Source: Littorina saxatilis (taxonomy: Eukaryota > Mollusca > Gastropoda > Littorinimorpha > Littorinidae). From it: a stretch of 64,000 nt of DNA. The stretch's first letter is position 1, and each line of letters opens with the position of its first letter. Below the pieces are notes generated by a model. It was not told where the DNA came from and did no database searches. It saw only the letters and a list, made by a program, of their open reading frames with translations. Made by a program: the position numbers and the translations under genes. Shown piece after piece: positions 53,669 through 64,000 of the stretch. Location: NCBI RefSeq assembly GCF_037325665.1, contig NC_090261.1:60968992-61032991 (forward strand), in the 5' to 3' direction.

Positions 53669-54302
53669 GCATAGGTGAAACTGTGCAAGAAAGCGAGACA
53701 CTAGATCTAGATCTGTCTGTCTGCATGTAGCCTACTTACAGGGACACGACTGCCAACTAGTCTCGGCCCGCTCAAAATAATATTGACCGAGACTTTCAGT
53801 ACTTCCTTCGCGTGACGTCTAACCCTCTTACAAAAATACGTCATAATGTGACGTCAATGTAATGTGACGTCTTCAAATGTTAGAGTTTCAACCACAGACA
53901 TACGCACGCACGCACGCACATACGCACGCACGCACAGACAGACAAAGTTACGATCGCATAGGATACACTTACGTGAGCCAAAAACCAGTTGCGGACGCAC
54001 AAACCAAAAAAATCCGTTTGAATTGCATCGTGTTATTTCGAAATATAATTGTTTTTGTTACAATAATTCATGATGGCTTTTTCACTGGTCCATGTCATGC
54101 GCCCAGGCTTCTAATATGGACCAGTTTTGAATTGTTCTTTATATTATTTTTGCTGTATGGCCATCAAAGCTAATTTGCTCTAATTAGGTCTGACGGATAA
54201 CTAACGAGAGAACAACAACCAAGCACAAAAAGATACTTCTTCGCAAGTAAACAAGATTGTTATCAGCATGAAACAAAAAGTGGTCCATATTAGGGGCCCT
54301 TC
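53412..54302 (+). mobile_element. TA-flanked MITE M1, second copy, with HINE-2
   Basis: Counterpart of 5312-6212. The nested HINE-2 element (about 53544-53984) has a shorter AC tract. Otherwise nearly identical. Confidence 0.8.
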
Positions 54303-54586
54303 TACATTTTCTTTGTACATGTTTGCTTTACCAGAACTGGAGACACAAATGTTTTACTGTTGTGTGTAACCATGAAGGTTATATTGGTGTGTTAAAATGC
54401 ACGTATGAAACCATCTGTCGTATATTGGAACGTATTTGTTATATGCACTGCGAATTCGAGATGTTGTCGAATATCCATTTGTATGAATGTTTTGTTTCAT
54501 TGTGAAGGTTTCTCATAAATAATTGGTTCTCGCGCTATAAACATATTATTACCTTGTAAATTTGGATTTGGAAACGTGCATTTTTG

Positions 54587-54678
<92 letters not shown>

Positions 54679-54763
54679 CTTTTTGCGAATGTGTTTCAGT
54701 TTCAGTGTGTGTCAGCTCTCAGGTTACTCCGCAATGTACAGAAATTAAAAAACCCAGATGGAC

Positions 54764-55427
54764 TGCTAATACCCCAGTCACACAGAGACGCCGCTTCTAC
54801 TCCGTTGTAAAATTGTCGGAGAGCGTGGCCAATCGTGGGCCAAACGTGGGAGGATCTCCTTGAGCGTGGTTTGGTCGGGGTGGGATCTGCTAGGTCGCGA
54901 AGCTGCACGCTCTCGCTAAGCTTATTTTGAACTGCATAAAACAAGCTTAGCCGGGTTTGGGCACATTACAGTCGTGATGTAGTTTGTTATGGCCCCCGTC
55001 ACACAGCTCTACGTTTTTACGACGACCATGCCGATCACTCTAATCTGAAAAAGTTATCAAGTCAGGGCTCGCTGTCAAAATGCAGCACATGGCGAATAAA
55101 AAAACCCTACATCACGACTGTACACAACTGTATACGCTTTTTTGTGCAGTTCAAGCGTGGGGAGAGCGTGCAAGCTTCCCGACCTAGCAGATCCCACCCC
55201 GACCAAACCACGCTCATGGAGATCCTGCCACGTTTGGCCCACGATTGGCCACGCTCTCTGACACTTCTCCGCCGTAGCAGAAGCGGCGTCTATATTATGT
55301 GACTAGGGTATTAGTGCCATGTGCTGGATTTTGACGGCGATATGCCCCGATTTGATAACTTTTTCAGATCGGCGTGATCGGCATGGTGGTGGTAAGGACG
55401 CAGCGCTGTGTGACCGGGCCCTAACGT
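54764..55427. mobile_element. Interleaved inverted repeats, second copy
   Basis: Counterpart of 6663-7325 with the same A-B-A'-B' order. Confidence 0.75.
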
Positions 55428-55883
55428 CCCACAATTCAGAATCAAAAATCAAGAATTGCTTGTAGTTTATTGGAACGTTTACTTATTAACAAAACAAAAC
55501 GTTACTTTTACAATACATCGACCCAGTGGCCATTTAAGAAGACAGACAGACAAACACTAATACAAATAACGATCTTATCTAAAAAGTGGTTATGCCGGCA
55601 TCTTGCATGCGAGATTCATCGCCGTTTTTGAGATAAGTTCATTATTTGTACAAAATATTAAGTGTTCGTCTGTCTGTCTACCGCTGGGTCGACGTCCTGT
55701 GAATGGAGCGTTTTGTTTTGTCAATATAATGAAATGTTCCAGTAACGTACTATTCTTGTTTTTTTGATTTCGCAATGTACATTACTCACATTGTTGAGAA
55801 TTAAGTATTCTTCTCGCACCTTCAGAAAATGTTTCCAAAGAAAACACGAACCGAATCTAATCAAAAGAATGTACAAATACCGG

Positions 55884-56346
55884 TGTAGGATCCGGTCCGG
55901 TCCCCCCTCTGAAGTAGTCCCCCGGGGGACCAATTCGTGGCAAAAACTGCTCTATAATGGTCCCCCCTTGGACATCCAGCCTCGTTTTTCTCAGGCATTC
56001 AAGCCATTTTCAATCTATATCTTCGTCCGGTATTATGTAGTGCACAGACAGCAATCTCTTTGTTTGACTATATTTTGCAGAAAATAAAATAGATCTGATT
56101 TATAATGCCGTTCAAAAGAAAAATCACATGAAATAAAATGAATAATAAATAAATACTGATAAGAAGAAATGAAACCAGTCTCTGATTCTTTCCTTTCTCT
56201 TCTCTAAAATTGCTGGTAACATTACTAACATTGTAACAAGAAAAACGAGGCTGGATGTCTAAGGGGGGACCATTATAGAGCAGTTTTTGCCACGAATTGG
56301 TCCCCCGGGGGACTACTTCAGATGGGGGACCGGACCGGATCCTACA
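55884..56346. mobile_element. 463-bp long-TIR insertion, CCGG duplication (Ginger-like)
   Basis: The first copy (near 8080) has the empty site AAATACCGGTATATG. Inverted repeats of about 108 bp (TGTAGGATCCGGTCCGGTCC and inward) differ at only about two positions. With ends TGTAGG...CCTACA the duplicated target is CCGG (55880-55883, 56347-56350). ACCGGT would also fit because the target is palindromic. TGT...ACA ends with a 4-bp duplication match Ginger-type DNA transposons. The non-repeat core is AT-rich without a gene. Confidence 0.9.
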
Positions 56347-57266
56347 CCGGTATATGTTCACACCTGAGGTTTTTAAACTTGAATTTCGACAAGTCACAAT
56401 TACTCCAATTACGAAGCAAAACCACGAACATCAACCAAATCAGACAACAAAACCATAGCAAAATAGGGCTCATTGTCCATTTCGTAACAGTGACACAATC
56501 ACATAGTTTTCAGTAAGTTAAGTTAAACTGACACTTGCACACTCAGGAAAACTTTAAAAAAAAAAGCAGTAGCAAAGCCGTCAGTCGAAGTCGGAGAGTG
56601 TCTCATGCTTTTCTTTCTTCAATGACTTTATCATCATCCAGTGCGGTTGTGTCATGCTATAACCTTTTCCCCGCCCTCTACATCTTCTTCTGCTTCCTCT
56701 CGGCGTTCTCGACTGTCTACATCAAAATGCCACGCCATGCCTAAAGAGTTAATTAATACATGAGTCTGTAGGCCTATATCGTGGTATACCTTTTTGCACT
56801 GTGAAATGACATGCCTTTTTTCGCCAATGAATTTTTTTTTCAAAGTTCTATTGGGCAGCCAAACATACGCCCCTGCAATCGGCGTGGTACACCTTTTTCC
56901 TGTGTGACTTACATGCCTTTTTGGTCTCCAATGAAAGAAGGTATGATGTGAAATTGGAATGCAACGTTCTCTGAAGCATCAGTAGCCAAACATACGTCCC
57001 TGATTGACTAATCGCTAATGCCACAGAGGATGTTAAATTTCAATTCTATCCATGCTATTTTTTTTCATTGGCTACATTTCTGTTCACTACTATACCGTGT
57101 AGAACAAATCCAAGCCATTATGCGTCGATGACGGGATTAATTACATTCTGTAGACCTTTTCTCGCTGGCTGCATCAATCGAATGTGCCAAAGCCTTGATT
57201 GCTGAAGGCCGTGAGTCGAGTTACATCTCATACCGTGTGGGCTGCACCATCTTGCAGGGGAGTCGA

Positions 57267-57657
57267 ATGATTGGTCACAAAAGTGATTGCATCGTGATGT
57301 ACGCCTTCGAATTGGCTGAAGCATCGTGCAATGATTGGCTACTGAAGGGATTGTATCGTGCTGTACGCCTTCTCATTGGCTGAAGCATCGTGCAATGATT
57401 GGCTACTGAAGGGATTGTATCGTGCTGTACGCCTTCTCATTGGCTGAAGCATCGTGCAGTGATTGGCTACTGAAGTGGTTGCATCGTGCTGTACGCCTTC
57501 TCATTGGCTGAAGCATCGTGCAGTGATTGGCTACTGAAGTGGTTGCATCGTGCTGTACGCCTTCTCATTGGCTGAAGCATCGTGCAGTGATTGGCTACTG
57601 AAGTGATTGCATCGTGCTGTACGCCTTCTCATTGGCTGAAGCATCGTGCAATGAAGC
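57267..57657. repeat. 64-bp ATTGG minisatellite, second copy
   Basis: Counterpart of 8995-9385 with the same number of units. Confidence 0.9.
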
Positions 57658-57808
57658 TTCAGGCCTATATTCGCGGATTACCTGGGTTCCGTAAAACCAC
57701 CTTAACAACGGGAAGCAGTTCAACACATTCCTTACATTTGTTTTCGATGTTTTTTCTTCAGATTAAAGCACACTCACAAACACACTGCCTTCCTCCTTCT
57801 CACTCCTC

Positions 57809-57853
<45 letters not shown>

Positions 57854-58100
57854 CACACACACACACACACACTCTAACACACGCACACACACAAACACAC
57901 GCACACTAACACACACACACACACTTACACACACACACACACACACTAATACACGCATACACGCACACTCATACACGCACATTAACACTACGCACACACA
58001 CACTAACACTCACACACGTGCGCGCACAGACACGCTGCCTCAGTTTCAATTCACAGGCGAACTGTCATGATATCTTTGTTTCTTGGTTTGGTCGTCTCGC

Positions 58101-58271
58101 TCAGGGAGGTTTCGGACAATAGTTACATGAATCGTGTCGCATTCTGGTCCAACCAAGCGTAAATTCCGACTTCAAGATCGCCCAAAAATGGTGCCAGATT
58201 TGATCATGCGAGGCCGGGCCGTTAAAACGCAGCATTTTGTTGAACGTATGCTCCAGCCCTGCGAAGTAACA
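58101..58271 (-). CDS. Globin G1 exon 3, second copy
   Basis: Counterpart of 9837-10007, with an intact acceptor and stop. One residue differs (Gln for His before IWHHF). Exons 1 and 2 of this copy would lie beyond the right edge of the window. Confidence 0.85.
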   Translation of the reverse strand, partial: CYFAGLEHTFNKMLRFNGPASHDQIWHHFWAILKSEFTLGWTRMRHDSCNYCPKPP

Positions 58272-58702
58272 CTGCAACAAAGAACAACTGACATTTAACA
58301 AAGACATCATTAATTTAATTGTCTACCTCATGCTACTCTGGTAAAATAATATGTACAGGTAAAGTGCTGTTCACATGGCAGACTTGCAACCCACTTGTGA
58401 CCAACTTCCAAGCGATTTTAGTCAGCAGCAAGTCAAATCAAAATCGCTGCCCGTGTGAACAGCACAAACTCGCAAACTGGTTTTAAGCGGCGAGTCTCGC
58501 CAGACTTAGCCTTTCGGCATTGTCCGGTTGACCTCGTTGTTTTCCGGCGAAGGGAAGGCTAGAGCCACAGAGATGTATACGTCTATATTTAACTCAGTGG
58601 CTAGAGCTAACCAATCAGTTCGCGCGATAAGAAAAGTCTGGCGCAAGTCGTTTGCTTGTCACGGCTGAGTCGGGCAGCGCTAAATGTTGTTGTTGTTATT
58701 AA

Positions 58703-59752
58703 AGGCACAGTGAGCCTCCCGTAAACCATCACAGAGCTCCCCGAGCGTCTACATACAATACAAGCATACTTCCATTTGAACGCTCACCGAACGGGAACAT
58801 CCTGGCTGCTTTCTGTCGAGCGTGAGAAATTTTCAAAGAATTTATTTTTGTGGACTTGTTCCTCTACAACAATGGCGCCTCGTTTTGGTGCTGGACGGCT
58901 GTTATGAATATTCAATACTGGAAATCACGCCCGGACAGTAAGTCTCCCGTAAACCATCACAGATACTGTCAGGCTTTTACACACAGTACAAACACCCTTC
59001 CATTTGAGCGCTCACCAAACGGGAACATCCTAGGTGCCCTACGTAAAGAGCGAGCAATTTTTAAAGAATTAATTTTGCAGATTGTCTCGAACACTTTTTG
59101 GACCCATCCTGAACTCAGGTCAAAAATGAGTTACTTCCCTTCGGGTCTCATTCTATCGATGTAAACTGGCAATAGCCGTGGATCGATGATTATCAGAATG
59201 TTTTTGGACCGTGGTGCGTTTTTGCGCTAGACCTAACTTTTAAAATCTAAATAATAAATTGACAGCTTATTACACAAACATTCTTACAAAAGAATTCTTT
59301 TTTCATCAAGACAAGATCAGTACAATTCGAAGTTGTGAAAGTTTGAAAAAAGAAAAGCCCGGAAGCAGGGTCACGCAAGGGTCGTAGCAGACGACGGTTT
59401 ATGCATATCGCCGTTCCTCTCAACAGTCAAAAGCCATCGCTAGAGTTCTTGTGAAGCACAGCCGTTTGTTTCGTGCATAAAAACGTCATATTGTAGATAA
59501 GCTCACATCGAGTCGCATTCAAATGACTAACTGACGACTACATTGTGAAAAAGGGAAACTGGATCACACGGGTTCACGATGGCTCAGGGGTAAGATAAAC
59601 CACGCAAAAATAAATTCTTTGAAAATTGTTCGCTCTTTACGGAGGGCACCAAGGATGTTCTCAATCGGTGAGTGTTTAAATGAAAGGGTGTTTGTACTGT
59701 GTGTAAAAGCCTTACCGTATCTGTGATGGTTTACGGGAGGCTTTCTGTGCCT
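58703..59752. mobile_element. TTAA-flanked MITE-A, second copy
   Basis: Counterpart of 10434-11483, flanked by TTAA on both sides. Confidence 0.85.
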
Positions 59753-59828
59753 TTAACTGTGTGCTTGTTTTAATCGCTATGATGGGTTAGTTTGCTTGTA
59801 TTTTCTAATGTCAGGATTTGTGTATCGT

Positions 59829-59871
<43 letters not shown>

Positions 59872-61324
59872 TGAGAGGTGTTTATTGGAATTGTAAAGCG
59901 CTTGGAGCTGTGAATCGGGACTTGCGCTATACAAAAGTGATTTATTATTATTATCATTTAAAGCCTGGTCAGATCTGAGTCAGTGTGATGCGATCTGTTT
60001 ACGAGGCGGAGTGGGCCGCTAAGGAGGACGTAACGTATCGAATGGTAGCTGCACACAGGCTAATCACTTCAACCCTGTCATGCAGCTAAAGCTATATTAT
60101 CTAGTAAGCGTCTTGGCCAAAAGACATGTGTAGGTACTCACTTTTACTTTCGTTGGGGTCGTAACCAGTTGTTGGAAATTATTCGATAAGAACAAATCTA
60201 ATCTACGGCTTTTGACAGCATCAATCATTTTAATAATATATAATTCATTCGTTCCATCTTTACTGTAGGCTACTTTTGTTGTTACTATTGTGTTGTTGTT
60301 GACCATCGCAATGTGTTACTGCTTTGATTCTCCATCACAACGCCATTCGATAAAAAAAATTAAAAAAACGTTCCTTTGTTCAGGAAGCCACAAAATTCAC
60401 TTCAGGAAAAGTTATATGTTGGTACGAGACAGTGAATTTTAAAAATGAAACCTAGACCCCCTCCCCCCCCCCCCCCCCATTGCCATTAAATTAAACTGTT
60501 ATAATCTGGACTTTTTTGTTAGAACTGTGCTGACACCGAAACAATATGAATAATGTTTTGGTGAGAGAATAAAATGCAGTCTGTTAAGGACCCCAACAGG
60601 CTTTGTTTGGTGTGAAAAACGCGTTCATTTGCGTTTTGGCGTGACTTAGGTTAACCAGGCATATGCATGCCGCAAGAAATTGTTTTCTCACTTTCCCTCA
60701 CAGGGTTTAGTTTATTTCGGAATCGTTTTGGGCCATAATCCGACGAATTTCGTGGCTGAAGCGAAGCGTTTTCGCGTTCCGATCTGGCGGCCATTGTATC
60801 GCGAACGTCCGCGAGAGTACGGAAGTCGTGAATTCTGGGTAAAATTCCGATGACGTCACAAGCAGTATTAATGGCAGAAGCAACTTTAGCTGCTGAACCT
60901 TACAGTTTTGAGCCTGGGGATTAAAATCAAGGGTCTGTGCGCCCCGTGATTAGTAATTGTTTTTACAAATCACGTTAATGCTCCCGATATTTTCTTGTCA
61001 TCTCCAAAGTCAAGGCACAAAAACAAAATCCCTTGACTTTTGGGGTAGCGCGACCGTGTTTATGTTTACTTTTTTTTTTTTTCATTCCTAGATTGTCTCG
61101 TCGCTGGGAAATTCGGGTCACTTCCTCCCAGTGGAAAGCTAGCAACAACAGAGTCGCGCTACCCCAAAGTCAAGGGATCTATGGGATTTTTTTTTTCTTT
61201 TCTTTATTGTCCCATCGCTGGGAAATTCGGATCGCTTCCTCCCAGTGGAAAGCTAGCAACAACAGAGTCGCGCTTCCCCAAAGTCAATGAATCTATTAGA
61301 TTTTTTTCATTTCTTTATTGTCCC

Positions 61325-61732
61325 ATCACATTCCACAACTTGGACACATACCACAACTTGGACACATACCACATCTTGGATACATACCACAACTTGGACA
61401 CATACCACAACTTGGACACATGCCACATCTTGGACACATACCACAACTTGGACACAGACCACATCTTAGACGCATACCACAACTTGGACACATTACCACA
61501 TCTTGGACACATACCACAACTTGGATACATACCACAACTTGGACACATACCACAACTTGGACACATTACCACATCTTGGACACATACCACATCTTGGACA
61601 CATTACCACATCTTGGACACATTACCACATCTTGGACACATTACCACATCGTGGACACATACCACATCTTGGACACATATTCCACATCTTGGACACATTC
61701 CACAACTTGGACACATTCCACAACTTGGACCA
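61325..61732. repeat. 18-bp minisatellite, second copy
   Basis: Counterpart of 13609-14022 with changes in unit number and order, as expected for alleles of a minisatellite. The TTAA-flanked relic begins at about 60588 in this copy. Confidence 0.9.
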
Positions 61733-62399
61733 CAAGCGCGATTTTGTTGCTGCTAGCTTTTTACTGGGGGGAAGCGATCCGAATTCGCCAGCGATATAGG
61801 ACAATCAAGAAATGAAAAAAGAAAGAAAAACAAATCTAATGATCCCTTGACTTTGTGGTAGCACGACTCTGTTGCTGCTAGCTTTCCACTGGGAGGAAGC
61901 GATCCGAATTTCCCAGCGATGGGACAATAGGCTGAATAGAGAAATGAATTTTATTTTATCTTTTACATTTTTACAAATCGCGGTTTTAGGTTCGATGTAA
62001 TTTGTAAAATATTTTTTACTTTTTTACAAATCACGGGTTAACAGCTCAGTTGGAGGTTTAATTGGTGTCAGTGTGTAGACATACAGGCTGGGGCGTGGCT
62101 TAGGAGCCGGCGAGCAGGTAGCTGTACCGTATCAGCGTCTGTTGCTAGAGATCGTTCTTACTGCGGCGTCCGAGTTGAGACGGAAGTGTCCCATCTATCT
62201 GGGTTGATAATCGGGGATTAATGTAGAGTTGTATCCTCTTAGTCAGGTTGAGGCACAAAGTTTACGAGGAAAAACCATTCTCTCTCAAGGGTGGAAGTCA
62301 AATGTCTGCCAGACTCAGCAAATAGATTTAGGCAGCCCATGATCACTGTTGAGATTTTAGTTGAAGTTCTATCGGATTTGTTGTTGGTTATGTTGTTGA

Positions 62400-62709
62400 A
62401 GACGTATATGTTCTCGAATTTGAGTTGATGTTGTTGTTGTCGTCGTCGTAGCTGAAATCAAGGTTGTTACGGGTCAAATCAAGCGTGTTCCACCTACTGT
62501 TTATCAGTGTAAAGCTGTTGTTGGTGTTGTTGTTGATATTGTAGTTGTTCTTGGTTTTTGAGTTGTTGTCAGTGTTGGTGTCGTCGTTGTAGTTGTAGTT
62601 GTTGCCCAATGTTGTACTGTGCTGTGGTTGTTGTTGTTTTTGTTATTGTTGATACAGTTTCGCTGGTTTCTCAACAATGCTGTTGTGGTTGTAGTTGTTG
62701 AAGTGGTGG

Positions 62710-62744
<35 letters not shown>

Positions 62745-62829
62745 GATGTAGTTTCGCTGGTTTCTCAACAATGGTGTTGTTGTTGTTATTGTTATTGTTG
62801 ATGTAGTTTCGCTGGTTTCTCAACAACAG

Positions 62830-62899
<70 letters not shown>

Positions 62900-63811
62900 G
62901 GTTTAAACAATGTTTTATTAAATCAAACATGATACAATAATACAACGATAAACAATCAACAATAGGGACACGAACTCAAGCGAACGCTTATATTACGCGC
63001 CCTACGTAGTAGGAAAATAACACAAATATGATGTCGGACAAGCATTACTTATAAACTGTGGAACTATCTAGATGAAAAGCATAGTTAAAGCAAATCAGAA
63101 AGAATAAGAAAAAGCTAGCAGGAGGAAGAAGGGGGGGGGGGGGGAGGGTGGAGGTGGGAGGAAAGAACGGTAGGTACATAAAAAAGATGAAGGTGGTTAG
63201 CGCATACAAAAAAGAATATACATGTACATAGTACATAACAAACTATAATCCTGTGGCAAATAAGCAGTAGCTCGCTAAATATATATTTGAAAAAATGCAT
63301 ATAAAATAAGGGTTGTTGGCATGAATACGGGTACTGAGTCAAATCAACAAAAACGACCAGATTCATGGATAAACCATTGGACACTTTCAAAAATAAGCTT
63401 GTTCGGTGCAAAGAGAAAGGTTTTCGCTACCATTTAACAATATTTCAACATGTCTGTAATTTACAGGAAGTGCGTTTATTGTAGACAGGCGAGCATCTAC
63501 GTACAAAGGACAATATGTCAAATAATGGTCAGCTGTTTCGTTCAGGTAGCCGCAAGCGCACTGTGGGTTTTCCTGTAAGTGGCGTTTACACAGGTCAGAA
63601 TTAAAATTACGACATGTTTAGGCGCATTCTGTAGTGGTGAATCTCTTCCAGTCTTTTACCACAGGAATAATAGGCAGGTAGCCTACGTTATAATCAGGAA
63701 TAGATAAATAGCGTTTGAATTCGCTGATTGAGTTAGTTGTTTTGATGTTGTCTGGCAAGGAGTTCCACAGGACAGTAGTAGATGGTATAAAAGATCGACG
63801 GTATAATTCAG

Positions 63812-63820
<9 letters not shown>
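62400..63820 (-). mobile_element. LINE 3' fragment with (AAC)n tail, second copy
   Basis: Counterpart of 15540-17820 without HINE-1 copy b. The YRRSFIPSTT coding end lies at about 63470-63815 (minus). The AAC tail region is at 62620-62900. Confidence 0.75.
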
Positions 63821-63865
<45 letters not shown>

Positions 63866-63964
63866 CTTTGTTTTTTGGTCCAGCTGATTCATTTTCACAG
63901 CCCATTCCTGCTTGAGCCTTGAGTCGGATGGAAACAAATGAAAACTCAAGCCTGAGTCCTTTTT

Positions 63965-64000
63965 TATATTTAGTCAAGTTTTGACTAAATATTTTAACAT
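63965..64000 (+). mobile_element. HINE-1 copy k, start only
   Basis: TATATTTAGTCAAG and following bases up to the window end, at the same site as copy c (17959). Confidence 0.85.

Larger units (their letters stand above)
50824..64000. repeat. Second, near-identical copy of 2715-17990
   Basis: Nearly every stretch from 2715 to 17990 recurs here in the same order and orientation with only scattered substitutions. The differences are whole insertions: 7382-7674, 12299-12834, 14102-14946 and 16248-17129 are missing here, 55884-56346 is missing there, and microsatellite lengths vary. The pattern is that of two haplotypes. The contig starts directly after the scaffold gap. Confidence 0.95.

Noticed and set aside
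57591-58070. A 159-codon Thr/His-rich frame on the plus strand
   Set aside because: It is a minisatellite end plus AC microsatellite translation, and is absent as a continuous frame in the other copy.

Overview
The window is eukaryotic, intron-containing, AT-rich DNA crowded with transposons and microsatellites. The repeat families and the divergent intracellular globins suggest a lophotrochozoan, and my best guess is a marine gastropod (periwinkle-like). That guess comes from memory of repeat sequences, not from a search. Only a few per cent of the window codes for host protein, and every host gene I can support lies on the minus strand.

Layout of the first part: 335-3653 holds three exons of an AGC-like protein kinase whose catalytic HRD is HRN, so it is probably a pseudokinase. 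Its first exon has been copied in fragments nearby. A globin gene (G1) has exons at 22231-22058, 20336-20111 and 10007-9837. A second globin gene (G2) with the same exon phases lies at 38211-38059, 37809-37575 and 36001-35648. The G1 and G2 introns, and the DNA between genes, are built from nested mobile elements.

Six repeat families account for most of the rest. HINE-1, HINE-2 and HINE-3 are Helitron/Helentron-like non-autonomous elements that insert without a target duplication and end in a hairpin followed by CTTGT. A TA-flanked MITE family begins GGGGAAGGGC. Several TTAA-flanked elements begin AGG, and one of them is a relic containing a THAP-like domain. There are also foldback elements, a LINE 3' fragment and a tRNA-derived SINE.

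A scaffold gap of 200 N (50624-50823) is followed by a second, nearly identical copy of positions 2715 to about 17990. The two copies carry different polymorphic insertions, so the second is more likely the other haplotype retained in the assembly than a true tandem duplication. The comparison is useful because it gives empty sites, and so exact ends, for at least five mobile elements.

The most notable observations are: the shared 3'-end grammar of the three HINE families, with a stem that appears to covary; exact empty sites for HINE-1; a 536-bp palindromic insertion carrying a hammerhead-ribozyme-like core in both arms; a minisatellite that multiplies a globin splice acceptor; and the kinase with HRN.
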